Below, piece after piece: positions 1 through 7,913 of a stretch of 8,306 nucleotides of DNA (within the stretch, counting starts at the first letter, position 1; the number at the start of each line of letters is the position of its first letter). A program made the position numbers and the translations under genes. The stretch is from Bacteroidales bacterium (lineage in GTDB: Bacteria; Bacteroidota; Bacteroidia; Bacteroidales; Muribaculaceae). The notes under the pieces were generated by a model, which was not told the origin of the DNA, made no database searches, and saw only the letters and a list, made by a program, of their open reading frames with translations. The stretch is taken from positions 1 to 8,306 of the forward strand of contig JAUNCU010000125.1 of the NCBI GenBank assembly GCA_030526455.1, given 5' to 3'.

Positions 1-18
1 GAAACGAGCGGGGATTGA

Positions 19-1743
19 TTAGAACAACGCAGTCTTGCGTGGGTTGATGCACACGCCAAGGATCTTGTCGTTGTTGTCCATGTACTTGTGTACGGTCTTG
101 GTGTTAGGATTGTAGTACATCAAGCCAGTGGTGTAGTTCTTGTCGCCAGCGAGGGCGCGGAAACCGAAGAACACGTTGTGAGTGACGGGGTCAACGGCAA
201 ACTGAGTGGTGTAGACACCTTCAGCAGCGGTGCTGTTGATTGGGTCGGCTTCCATGTTGATGAACTTGTTGTAGTTGCTATATTCCACAGTCTTGTCGGA
301 TGCTGGGATGTCGTATTCGCAGAAACCTACACCAGGAGTGGTACCGAGGGTCATCCACACGTAGAGTTTGCCAAGTTCTTCATCGAGGGTGAATGCACGA
401 GGCTGAGTGGTTTCGAGCACGATTGGGTGAGGAATCTTCACGCCCGCACCAGTCTTACCGATGTCGCTGGTATTGAAGCGGTAGATACCGTAGCCCGAGT
501 AGTTCTTACCCCACCAGAACATGCCGCTCTTGTCGATGTAGAGGCCTGTGTGGATAGCACCGTAAGAGATACCTTGGCCGTAGTAAGCGAGTTGGTTGTT
601 CACCACGAAGTAGCCATCAGTCTTAGAGTAAACGGTGGTTTCGCGAGCGCCACGAGTGCTCAAAGGAATCTGGCGGATACCGGTGTTACGGTCGGTGTAG
701 TAGAGGTAAGTGCCATCGGTGCAGCCCTGGAATGGGTCGTTGAAGGCCTGACCGCCCACGTTAGAAATCATCACGTTCACGCTAGCACCGTCGGCGCTCA
801 TCACGGTGATCTTACCGTCGCCGAGTGTGCCTTCTTCGTCGTTCACATAGTAGTATTGCTTACCGCAGTCGAGGATGTAGACGTTGTCTTGCTCAACGCC
901 CTCGCTACCCACCTTCTCGCTAGCGAAAACGAGTTGGGTAGGCATGTTACCCGAGTTCACACCCATGTCGAATGGGAGGTTCTTGGTGCCTGCGGGAAGT
1001 TTGCTCATGTCCACGAGTTTGTAGGCCTTGATGTTGCCGCCGAGTTCTGCATAATACAGCGTTGGGCAAGGATCGGTGGTACCTACTTGCACGTTCACAT
1101 AAGAGTCTTCGAGACGGCGGTTTTCGCCGTTCACGTCAAACCAAGTTTGCAACTCAATCTTCTGCGAACCAATGTGCTTGAAAGAGAGGGCGCCTGGGTT
1201 GTCGATGGTGCCGTCTTCGTGAGAGTAGCCCACGAATTCGGTGAGTTCGGTGCCGTCGGCAGTCTTGGTGCCTTCGGGGAACTTCCACACATATTTGCAG
1301 ATGAGTTTTTCGGGGTTAGGCAATTCGATACCGAGGTTCACTTCCACAGAGTTGATCACCACCACGGGAGCAGTTTGGCTAGTCACGCTCAGCACTGGAG
1401 CGATATCATAAATCATCAGAGGATAGGTCTTGCTGCCTGCGCCGTCCACCTTGAGGGTGACATTGTAGACACCAGCCTTTTCATATTTGTGCTTTGGATT
1501 GGCTTCGTTAGAAGACTTACCATCGCCGAAATCCCAAGTCACGTTACCGGTCTTTGAAGAGGTGTTGGTGAATTGGACAGTTGACACAACATAGAAGTCG
1601 AGCGCGTACTCGTCACCATCAACCTGGTAAGTGAAATCCACATCCTTGGTGGGGAAGTTGCCATAGTTGGGTTCCTTGTCCACACAAGAGGAAACAGCCA
1701 GCATCATAATGGCCAAGAGTACAAAATTCTTTATCATTTTCAT
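19..1743 (-). CDS. PKD-domain lipoprotein with a probable C-terminal beta-propeller
   Basis: This 574-aa lipoprotein closes the operon, starting 12 bp after the preceding stop. Its signal peptide ends in AVSS-C (Cys 20) and continues VDKEP, an acidic start fitting surface export. A PKD domain spans about 34-112, with WDFGDG at 70-75 and NPKHKYEKAGVYNVTL at 82-97. A second, divergent Ig/PKD-like segment spans about 115-222, with WKFPEG (153-158) and HIGSQKIEL (190-198). From about 226 to the end, repeated short beta blocks such as YYAELGGNIKAYKLVD, GIYRFNTSD, AFTLDEELGKLYVW, FAVDPVTHNVFFGF and GLMYYNPNTKTVHKYM resemble blades of an NHL/YVTN-like propeller. No catalytic residues are evident, so a binding or scaffold role at the cell surface is more likely than an enzyme. 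M1 is used because it leaves a basic n-region; M3 is possible and changes nothing. The PKD call is strong; the propeller is inferred from pattern. Confidence 0.9.
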   Translation of the reverse strand: MKMIKNFVLLAIMMLAVSSCVDKEPNYGNFPTKDVDFTYQVDGDEYALDFYVVSTVQFTNTSSKTGNVTWDFGDGKSSNEANPKHKYEKAGVYNVTLKVDGAGSKTYPLMIYDIAPVLSVTSQTAPVVVINSVEVNLGIELPNPEKLICKYVWKFPEGTKTADGTELTEFVGYSHEDGTIDNPGALSFKHIGSQKIELQTWFDVNGENRRLEDSYVNVQVGTTDPCPTLYYAELGGNIKAYKLVDMSKLPAGTKNLPFDMGVNSGNMPTQLVFASEKVGSEGVEQDNVYILDCGKQYYYVNDEEGTLGDGKITVMSADGASVNVMISNVGGQAFNDPFQGCTDGTYLYYTDRNTGIRQIPLSTRGARETTVYSKTDGYFVVNNQLAYYGQGISYGAIHTGLYIDKSGMFWWGKNYSGYGIYRFNTSDIGKTGAGVKIPHPIVLETTQPRAFTLDEELGKLYVWMTLGTTPGVGFCEYDIPASDKTVEYSNYNKFINMEADPINSTAAEGVYTTQFAVDPVTHNVFFGFRALAGDKNYTTGLMYYNPNTKTVHKYMDNNDKILGVCINPRKTALF

Positions 1744-1755
1744 AGTGGCTACTTA

Positions 1756-2826
1756 TTAATTGAGGGTGATTTCTTCATTGTTACTTGTGATACCCACCTT
1801 GCCTTCGGTGTCATACACGCGGTAAGTGGGCTGCAGATAATAGGTGCGGGAGAAGTCTACGTTGTAAACCTTGTTGCCCGAGTCGTAGATCCAGTCGATG
1901 AAAGGAATGGTGCTGATGAGGTCCTTCCAGTAAGGCATATACTTGGCGCGCACGGTAGTCACCTTGCCACCAGTATCGTCGCTGTAGCGGCTGAAGAGCC
2001 ACTCTGCCGACTTGTAGACTGGATACACCTTAGCGCCTTCAGGAGCGTCTTCGGCCTTGGCGATTTCGTTGTAGGTGGTCTGCTCGCCCACTACGGTGAT
2101 GTAGTAGTAGTGGTCGATTTCGTCCACGAGGTCGCCCTTCGAGTTCTTCACCTGGGTGTACCAAGCGTCGCTCTTCTTGTCGCTTTCGGTTTCGGTTGGG
2201 AAATTCACGTTGTATTTAGCGTTGAGTTGCTCGAAGATTTCCTTGGGGAAGTCGTATTTCACGTAGATACCGCGCAGGTCGTTGTAGTAGGTGCTGTCCT
2301 TGGTGAGGGTGGTGACCATGTGATCTACAAATTCGGTATCGAAACCTTCGGGATAGTACTGGCTAAATTTTTCGGCATCCCACTGAGCGGGCACTTTCCA
2401 CACCACTGGAGCGAGGGTGCGTGAAGTGGGGAACGAGTCGGTGAGCACATATTCGTGGCCATCCCATTCAGCCTTGCCGTGAGCATATTTAGCCACGCTT
2501 TGAGCGCTGCGCACGGTGTCGGTCACAGAATACGACTTGTTGTAGGCCAGAGCGGTGGTGAGTTTTGCAGTGGCCGAAGCGGTTTGCTCGCGCTTCACCT
2601 GCACCCACACTTCGCTGTGGTCGATTTGGCGTTCAGCCGAGGTGTAGTATTTGGCCTTGAAACCAGCATAGTTGCCGGCCTTCACCACCTTAGAACTCTG
2701 TTCCCAGTCGACGGTAGGGAGAATCTGACCGAGTTCGCCCTTGTCGCCGATGAGGTCGTGGTTGGCACACGAAGTGAGTGCCAGCGCTCCCAAAGCCAAA
2801 GAACCTATGATATTAAAAATTTTCAT
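1756..2826 (-). CDS. Accessory surface lipoprotein of unrecognised family in the SusCD operon
   Basis: I do not recognise the family of this 356-aa protein. It has a clear lipoprotein signal (MKIF, hydrophobic core, lipobox ALTS-C, Cys at residue 20). The mature start ANHDLIGDKGE carries acidic residues, so outer-membrane and possibly surface location is likely. Residues about 35-140 alternate polar and hydrophobic positions as in a beta-sandwich. The middle, about 150-215 (for example EKFSQYYPEGFDTEFVDHM and KEIFEQLNAKYNVNF), looks helical. The C-terminal part is again Tyr- and Trp-rich and predicted beta (SRTYYLQPTYRVYDTEG). There are no obvious catalytic motifs and no Cys after the lipidated one. 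It lies 63 bp after the SusD stop and 12 bp before the next lipoprotein, so co-transcription is likely. By position it could be a SusE/F-like or surface substrate-binding protein, or a structural partner of the SusCD complex. That role is inference from context alone. Confidence 0.85.
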   Translation of the reverse strand: MKIFNIIGSLALGALALTSCANHDLIGDKGELGQILPTVDWEQSSKVVKAGNYAGFKAKYYTSAERQIDHSEVWVQVKREQTASATAKLTTALAYNKSYSVTDTVRSAQSVAKYAHGKAEWDGHEYVLTDSFPTSRTLAPVVWKVPAQWDAEKFSQYYPEGFDTEFVDHMVTTLTKDSTYYNDLRGIYVKYDFPKEIFEQLNAKYNVNFPTETESDKKSDAWYTQVKNSKGDLVDEIDHYYYITVVGEQTTYNEIAKAEDAPEGAKVYPVYKSAEWLFSRYSDDTGGKVTTVRAKYMPYWKDLISTIPFIDWIYDSGNKVYNVDFSRTYYLQPTYRVYDTEGKVGITSNNEEITLN

Positions 2827-2855
2827 AATCGTAATAAAAAAAATTGGTGTTTAAT

Positions 2856-2870
2856 TCATTTAATAAATGA
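2856..2870 (-). other. A/T-rich inverted repeat in the gap between the SusD gene and the third gene
   Basis: The gap of 63 bp holds the near-palindrome TCATTTA-T-TAAATGA (minus strand), 7-bp arms around a single base. A run of eight T follows about 10 nt further downstream, not directly after the stem, so it is a poor intrinsic terminator. A weak hairpin acting as an RNA processing or stability element is possible. Confidence 0.3.
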
Positions 2871-2889
2871 GTTGCAATCTTGCTGTGGA

Positions 2890-4815
2890 TTATTCGCCGG
2901 TGAGCGATTTCACTTCACCGTAAGAGCGAGCCCAAATCATGGGTTCCTGGAGCCACTTGTAGTTCTTGTAGGCGCCAAGGCGTTCGAGTTCGGCACGGTT
3001 GTACTTTTCTTCGGTTTCAGGGTCGTAGTTGATACGCTGAATCCAAGTGTTTTCCTTCTGTGCTTCGGTCAAACCGTCGATCCAGTAAGCAGTGTAGAGG
3101 TTGTAGGGGCGGCGCAGGGTTGGATAGATGATTTCCTGGCTGTCGCCGATACCGTACTTGTTGCGGTTGTTGCTGTAGTGGTAGCGACGCATGTCGGTCC
3201 ATTGCTCGGCCTGGAGGTAGAGAGCAATGTACTTCTGCTGCATGAGGTCGCTGAGCGAGAATTCGCTTGGGTTGAAGAACCAGTGCTTGTTACCGCGTTC
3301 GGTCACCTTGTGCACGTTGTAGGTGCGAACCACCTGTCCACGCACCACCTTTTCGGTGTAGTCTTCGGTGTTGTTGAGGAACGCATCCACTTGCAGATCC
3401 CACCATTGCTTAGCCTGGAACCCTGGTACACCGCTAGCCGAAGCATCGCCAGGATACTTGTTGTCGGTCTTTTCGTTGTAGTTAGGGTTAGGATACTTGG
3501 CGAGGAAGAAGTCAAGGTGGCGCTGGATGTTGTGCTCGGTGGCTTCCTTCACGAGTGCGCATGCCTGAGTCTTGTCGCCGAGCCAATAGAGGGCTTCAGC
3601 CTTGATGAAGTAGAGTTCTTCCATTGTGAAGAGTGGATTGTAGCCGGTGGTGGCACCTGCGTAAGAACCCATATACATATCGGGGAAGTTCACAGCCTTG
3701 TAAGATGAACCCATACCGATGTTGGCGTCGAGGTAGCGCATCTTGATCTTTGGTGCTTCAATAGAAGAAGAGGTAGGACCAGTGCGGGCAATCATGAGCA
3801 AGCCGCAACGTGGGTCGTTGGCCCAACCGTCGTGCTGACTTTCAGCCACCCATTGGCCGCAGAGTTTTTCGTCGTCGGGCTTACCGATACCGAGCAGGTC
3901 GACCATGAAGAACTTGGTGGGCACTGCTTCGCTGAGGAGGTTGCCACGAGATTCCCAAGTGTTGATCTTAGGCTGTGCCACACTCCACACGCAACTCTGT
4001 TCGCCAGTACCGCCTGAGAAGTTGTAGCGAGGTTCGTTGCCAAACCATGAGCCGTAGAGCAGTTCGCCCTTGCGCCATTGCTGGATGGCGGCGTCGGCTG
4101 CTTCCACAATCTTCTGGCAAGTGGCAGCGCTGCGGTCGATGTTAGGAATGTTGCGCAGCAGCAGGCGAGCCTTGATAGCGAGCACGAGACCCTTCCAGCG
4201 ATTGAGGTCGCCACCATACACGCGGTCGATGTCGAAACCAATCTTCTGGTTGTCGGGGCTTTGAGCGATTGCTGGGTCGTCATACATCTTGATGAGGTCT
4301 TCAGCCTCCTGGAACATCCAAGCGTAGATTGAAGCCTGGGTGTCGTATTGAGGCGAATTAGACTGGAGCGCCTGCGAGCGAGGCATGTCGCCGAATTCGT
4401 CGGTAGTGAGTTGAGTCGACATCAAGCGAATGGTGCGGGTAATCAATTCGTAGTTAGGAGAATTGATAGCCTGCGAGTTGGCGATGAGGTTCTGTCCGTT
4501 TTTGCAGATGTCGTAGAAGTGACGGCGCCACTGTGGATGGCGGTTCATGGTCAGGAGTTCCCACTCACTCTTGTAAGAGTAGCCCGAACTGAGTTTAGTC
4601 TTGTCGGTAGTGGTGAGCATCTGCGAGAAGTAAGAGTTATACTCGGCATTGTCGTAGTTGATTTGCTGAGCATAAAACACGAGCACTGGCAAGCCCACCT
4701 TGGCATCGATCACGTGAGCCTTGTCGGGATTCACGTTGTCGTCGAGAACATCGGTACAACTTACCGAAGCCAAGCCCACCAACGCTGATAATGCTATAAA
4801 TTTTATCTTGTTCAT
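2890..4815 (-). CDS. SusD/RagB-family nutrient-binding outer-membrane lipoprotein (probably SusD-like_2 type)
   Basis: This 641-aa lipoprotein should be the hinged lid that captures substrate over the SusC barrel. The signal peptide ends in the lipobox ASVS-C with the lipidated Cys at residue 20. Acidic residues follow (CTDVLDDN), which fits a Bacteroidota surface-export signal. Family marks include TTDEFGDMP (137-145), the segment around NRWKGLVLAIKARLLLRNIP in the helical TPR-like core, FTMEELYFIKAEALYWLG, and the C-terminal QKYIALYLQAEQWTDMRR (527-544). These resemble the SusD-like_2 family (Pfam PF12771) more than the classic starch-binding SusD; that subfamily call is from memory of the motifs. 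The protein is rich in Trp and Tyr, as expected for a ligand-binding surface, but no specific ligand residues can be named. It starts 20 bp after the SusC stop, the usual obligate pairing, and has no Shine-Dalgarno motif. Confidence 0.95.
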   Translation of the reverse strand: MNKIKFIALSALVGLASVSCTDVLDDNVNPDKAHVIDAKVGLPVLVFYAQQINYDNAEYNSYFSQMLTTTDKTKLSSGYSYKSEWELLTMNRHPQWRRHFYDICKNGQNLIANSQAINSPNYELITRTIRLMSTQLTTDEFGDMPRSQALQSNSPQYDTQASIYAWMFQEAEDLIKMYDDPAIAQSPDNQKIGFDIDRVYGGDLNRWKGLVLAIKARLLLRNIPNIDRSAATCQKIVEAADAAIQQWRKGELLYGSWFGNEPRYNFSGGTGEQSCVWSVAQPKINTWESRGNLLSEAVPTKFFMVDLLGIGKPDDEKLCGQWVAESQHDGWANDPRCGLLMIARTGPTSSSIEAPKIKMRYLDANIGMGSSYKAVNFPDMYMGSYAGATTGYNPLFTMEELYFIKAEALYWLGDKTQACALVKEATEHNIQRHLDFFLAKYPNPNYNEKTDNKYPGDASASGVPGFQAKQWWDLQVDAFLNNTEDYTEKVVRGQVVRTYNVHKVTERGNKHWFFNPSEFSLSDLMQQKYIALYLQAEQWTDMRRYHYSNNRNKYGIGDSQEIIYPTLRRPYNLYTAYWIDGLTEAQKENTWIQRINYDPETEEKYNRAELERLGAYKNYKWLQEPMIWARSYGEVKSLTGE

Positions 4816-4835
4816 AATTATAGTATTGCCTGAGT

Positions 4836-7800
4836 TTAGAATGTTGCTTTAAGTGTGAAGTTGAAACTGCGGGTAGAAGGCACGTTGTAGTTGTCGATAC
4901 CTGAACCACCGGCACCACCACCTGTTGAGGCGAGCACTGCAGGGTCGTTGCCTGAATACTTGGTAAGCAGGAAGAGGTTGCGACCGGTGATAGTGGCGCT
5001 CAAGCCCTTAACAGGCCATGATTTCTTAAGCAGTGAAGTGAAGTCGTAGTTCAAAGTCACGTAGCTCAAGCGAATGTAAGAACCGTCTTCGATGAAGTTA
5101 GAAGATACTGCATAGAAGTAGGTGCTCATGAAGTTGTAGTCGAATACCACTGGAGTGGTGTTGGGGCGGTAAGTGCCGTCGCCGTTAGCCACCACACCGT
5201 TGAAGATGTATTCGCGGTTGCGATATTTTTCGAGGCGTGCTGCCATACCGTTGCCCATGAGGTTACGGCCGGTAACGTTCACCACGTCGCCACCGCAGCG
5301 GCCATCGAGCAGGAATGAGAGCGTTGCGTTCTTGTAGCGCAGTGTAGAACCGAGGCCGAGCAGGAAGTCGGGCTCGCGGTTACCGATGAGCGTACCCTTA
5401 GAAGAACTGATCACTGGGTAACCGTTTTCGTTACAGATCACGTTGCCGTCAGGGTCGCGCATGTAGTCCTTACCGGTGATACCGGTGGTAGAGCCACCGA
5501 GGTAAGATACTGAGAAGATATCGCCATACTGGCCAGCGTTGATTTCCGATACGCCTTCAGGGAGGTAGGTGAGTTTACCGCGGTTGAACGAGAAGTTCAC
5601 GTTGGCAGTCCAGTCCCAATCTTCGGTCTTGATGATGTCCTGGCCGAGGGTAACTTCCATACCGTGGTTGAGCACGGTACCTTCGTTACGGGTTTGGAGA
5701 ATGGTACCCGATGCAGGAGATACGCGCACCGACACGATCTGGTTGTCGGCAGTGGTTGAGTAGTAAGCGATGTCGAGGCGAGTGCGGCTGTTGAAGAAGC
5801 GCAGGTCGGCACCGATTTCCCATGAAGAGTCCATTTCAGGCTCGAGGGTAATAGCGCGAGAAGTGGTTGGGTCCACACCGTAACCGCCGTCGGGGAAGGT
5901 TACCCACTGCTTGTAGGTGTCGGTGAAGAGGTATGATGGGCAGTCCTTACCCACCTTAGCCCAGTTACCACGAATCTTACCATAAGAGAACCACTCGTTG
6001 CTCAGGTGGAAGAGTTCGCTGAAGATCACACCACCGGTGACTGATGGATAGAAGTACTGGCTCTTTTCAGCCTGTTTCAGGCGCGACGAACCGTCCATAC
6101 GGCCGGTAACCGAGAGTTGAGCCATGCCCTTATAGTCGAAGCGAATTTCGCCGAAGTAGCCATATTTGTTCCAAGAAGTGTGGTAGAGGCTTGGGCGGTT
6201 CTTCTTGAGCAAGTCGCCATTGGTAAAGTCGGTGTTCATGAAACTGTAGTAGTCGCCACCGAGTTGGAAGTGTTCGCCATAGATAGAGGCTTCGTAACTG
6301 CTCACTTCCTTATATTCAGCACCGAAGAGGAAGTTGAAGTTGAAGTCTTCGGCGAAGGTCTTCTTCCACGATGCAGTTGCCAGAGCGGTGAACTGCTCGC
6401 TGCGTGAAGGCTGGAATGAATATGAACCGTAGAGGCTCTGGTTCTTGGCCAGCACGTCTTGCACCTTTTCATCGCTTGGGTTGATGAGGTCGCCGTCGTA
6501 GATGCGAGGCACGGTGTAACTTTCATAAGTGCTGTAGCCCTTGTCGTAACCAATCTTACCGTTGAAGATGAGGTCCTTGATAGGTTCGTAGGTCAATTGA
6601 CCGTTGATCACGATACGGTTGCTTTCGGTGTTGCTCTTGTCGTTGTAGCGACCATAGTAAGGCGAAGGACCGCAGTTGAGGCGCTCGAGGTCGGTGAGTT
6701 CGTCCCAGTGGTCGTAGCGGGCAGCCCAGTTCACGTGGCCTTCGAGAGTTTGGTAATCCTTCATGTTCTTGTTGATACCGTAAGCGTAGATGCTGCTCAT
6801 CGAGTTACCGAAGCCACGGCTCTTGCTGTTCACGAAGTTGGTGGTGAGTTGGAAGGTCACCTGTTCGCTAGGCTTGTAGTTACCCTTGAGGAACACGATG
6901 AGTTGCTTCTTGTAGTCCTTAGGCACGATACCTTGGTTGTCGGTGTAAGCCACTGAAGCGTAGGAGTTAAACTTCTCGCTACCGCCCGACACGCTCATGT
7001 CGTATTTCTGCAGCACGCCAGTGCCGAGGAAGCCACCAAGGTTGTCGTAGTAGGTGTCGTTTTCGTTCATGTAAGGACCCCAACCGCCGGTTGAACTGTT
7101 TTCCTTATACATGCCACGCACACCAGGGGTGAATACCTTCTGAAGTTTAGGCACACGCATTGCATTGCTCACTTCAACTGATGCAGAAGCGCTCACGCTC
7201 ACCTTGCCGTCCTTCGAACCGCTCTTGGTGGTGATCATGATCACACCGTTGGCAGCCTCCTGGCCATAGAGAGCCGATGCAGCCGCACCCTTGAGCACGC
7301 TCATGTTCTCGATGTCGTTGGCATTGATATCACCAAGCGAAGTACCATGACCACGCACTGGCACACCGTCCACGATCACGAGAGGCTCGTTGTTTTGCGA
7401 GGTGTTCACTGAAGAAATCGCACGGATGATCACCTGAGTAGAAGAGTTAGGTGAACCACCGCCCGACGATACCTGCAGACCAGCCACCTTACCTTGCAGC
7501 GAGTTAGCAAAGTTAGATGCGCTACCAGCAGTCACCTGGTCGGAGTTAAGACTCTGAACCGCGAAGTTCAGTTTCTTCTTTTCTTGAGTCTGTCCCATAG
7601 CGGTAACCACAACTTCAGAGAGCACCTGAGAGTTGTCGGTCATCTCCACATCGATATTGGTTTGGTTACCAACCTTAATCGACACTGGGTTCATACCCAC
7701 GTAAGTGATGTCGAGCACGTCGCCGTCCTTCACATCAATTTGGAATTTTCCGTCAATGTCGGTGGTCACACCACGAGTTGTGCCATGCACGCGCACGGAA

Positions 7801-7913
7801 GCACCAATAATGGTCTCTTTGTCCGACGCTTGCTTCACCACACCCGTGACAGTGCGGGCAAAGCCCATCACCGCGAAGATGGAAAAAAACAGAAGCAATA
7901 GCTGTTTTCTCAT
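4836..7913 (-). CDS. SusC/RagA-family TonB-linked outer-membrane transporter
   Basis: This 1025-aa protein is an outer-membrane beta-barrel that imports a bulky nutrient using energy passed on by TonB-ExbB-ExbD. Residues 1-19 form a Sec signal peptide (RK, hydrophobic core, likely cleavage after GFA). Residues about 22-92 are a carboxypeptidase-regulatory-like Ig domain. Residues 98-107 (LSEVVVTAMG) match the TonB-box-like SusC segment. The plug follows at about 110-232, with SLQGKVAGLQV (138-148), PLVIVDGVPV (177-186) and the family signature starting LKGAAASALYGQEAANGV (207-224). The barrel fills the remainder and ends in an aromatic-rich strand with terminal Phe, the usual BAM signal. Length is typical of the family. 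There is no N-terminal STN domain, so direct signalling to an anti-sigma factor is not expected. It is the first gene of the operon, 20 bp before susD. The upstream sequence AATTAATT lacks a Shine-Dalgarno motif, as is usual in the phylum. The family assignment is secure; the substrate cannot be read from the sequence. Confidence 0.97.
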   Translation of the reverse strand: MRKQLLLLFFSIFAVMGFARTVTGVVKQASDKETIIGASVRVHGTTRGVTTDIDGKFQIDVKDGDVLDITYVGMNPVSIKVGNQTNIDVEMTDNSQVLSEVVVTAMGQTQEKKKLNFAVQSLNSDQVTAGSASNFANSLQGKVAGLQVSSGGGSPNSSTQVIIRAISSVNTSQNNEPLVIVDGVPVRGHGTSLGDINANDIENMSVLKGAAASALYGQEAANGVIMITTKSGSKDGKVSVSASASVEVSNAMRVPKLQKVFTPGVRGMYKENSSTGGWGPYMNENDTYYDNLGGFLGTGVLQKYDMSVSGGSEKFNSYASVAYTDNQGIVPKDYKKQLIVFLKGNYKPSEQVTFQLTTNFVNSKSRGFGNSMSSIYAYGINKNMKDYQTLEGHVNWAARYDHWDELTDLERLNCGPSPYYGRYNDKSNTESNRIVINGQLTYEPIKDLIFNGKIGYDKGYSTYESYTVPRIYDGDLINPSDEKVQDVLAKNQSLYGSYSFQPSRSEQFTALATASWKKTFAEDFNFNFLFGAEYKEVSSYEASIYGEHFQLGGDYYSFMNTDFTNGDLLKKNRPSLYHTSWNKYGYFGEIRFDYKGMAQLSVTGRMDGSSRLKQAEKSQYFYPSVTGGVIFSELFHLSNEWFSYGKIRGNWAKVGKDCPSYLFTDTYKQWVTFPDGGYGVDPTTSRAITLEPEMDSSWEIGADLRFFNSRTRLDIAYYSTTADNQIVSVRVSPASGTILQTRNEGTVLNHGMEVTLGQDIIKTEDWDWTANVNFSFNRGKLTYLPEGVSEINAGQYGDIFSVSYLGGSTTGITGKDYMRDPDGNVICNENGYPVISSSKGTLIGNREPDFLLGLGSTLRYKNATLSFLLDGRCGGDVVNVTGRNLMGNGMAARLEKYRNREYIFNGVVANGDGTYRPNTTPVVFDYNFMSTYFYAVSSNFIEDGSYIRLSYVTLNYDFTSLLKKSWPVKGLSATITGRNLFLLTKYSGNDPAVLASTGGGAGGSGIDNYNVPSTRSFNFTLKATF

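Larger units (their letters stand above)
19..7913 (-). other. Four-gene susCD-type transport operon
   Basis: All four genes run in the same direction with gaps of 20 bp (4816-4835), 63 bp (2827-2889) and 12 bp (1744-1755). I see no TAnnTTTG-like promoter and no GC-rich hairpin followed by a T tract in any gap, so a single transcript from upstream of 7913 is the simplest reading. The order transporter, lid, lipoprotein, lipoprotein parallels sus-like loci where the later lipoproteins bind substrate at the surface. No hydrolase or regulator is visible. The 18 bp left after the last stop show no complete terminator, so the transcript may continue beyond the window. Confidence 0.8.

Noticed and set aside
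88..1557. Plus-strand open frame of about 490 codons
   Set aside because: It lies wholly antisense to the PKD lipoprotein gene in mirrored codon register, has a His- and Val-rich composition without recognisable domains, and is explained by codon bias.
2455..3708. Plus-strand open frame of 417 codons
   Set aside because: It is antisense to the ends of two genes with clear lipoprotein and SusD features, and has no domain or promoter of its own.
4637..4921. Minus-strand 94-codon frame spanning the SusC-SusD junction
   Set aside because: It overlaps the C-terminus of SusC and the N-terminus of SusD in another frame, both of which carry strong family features.
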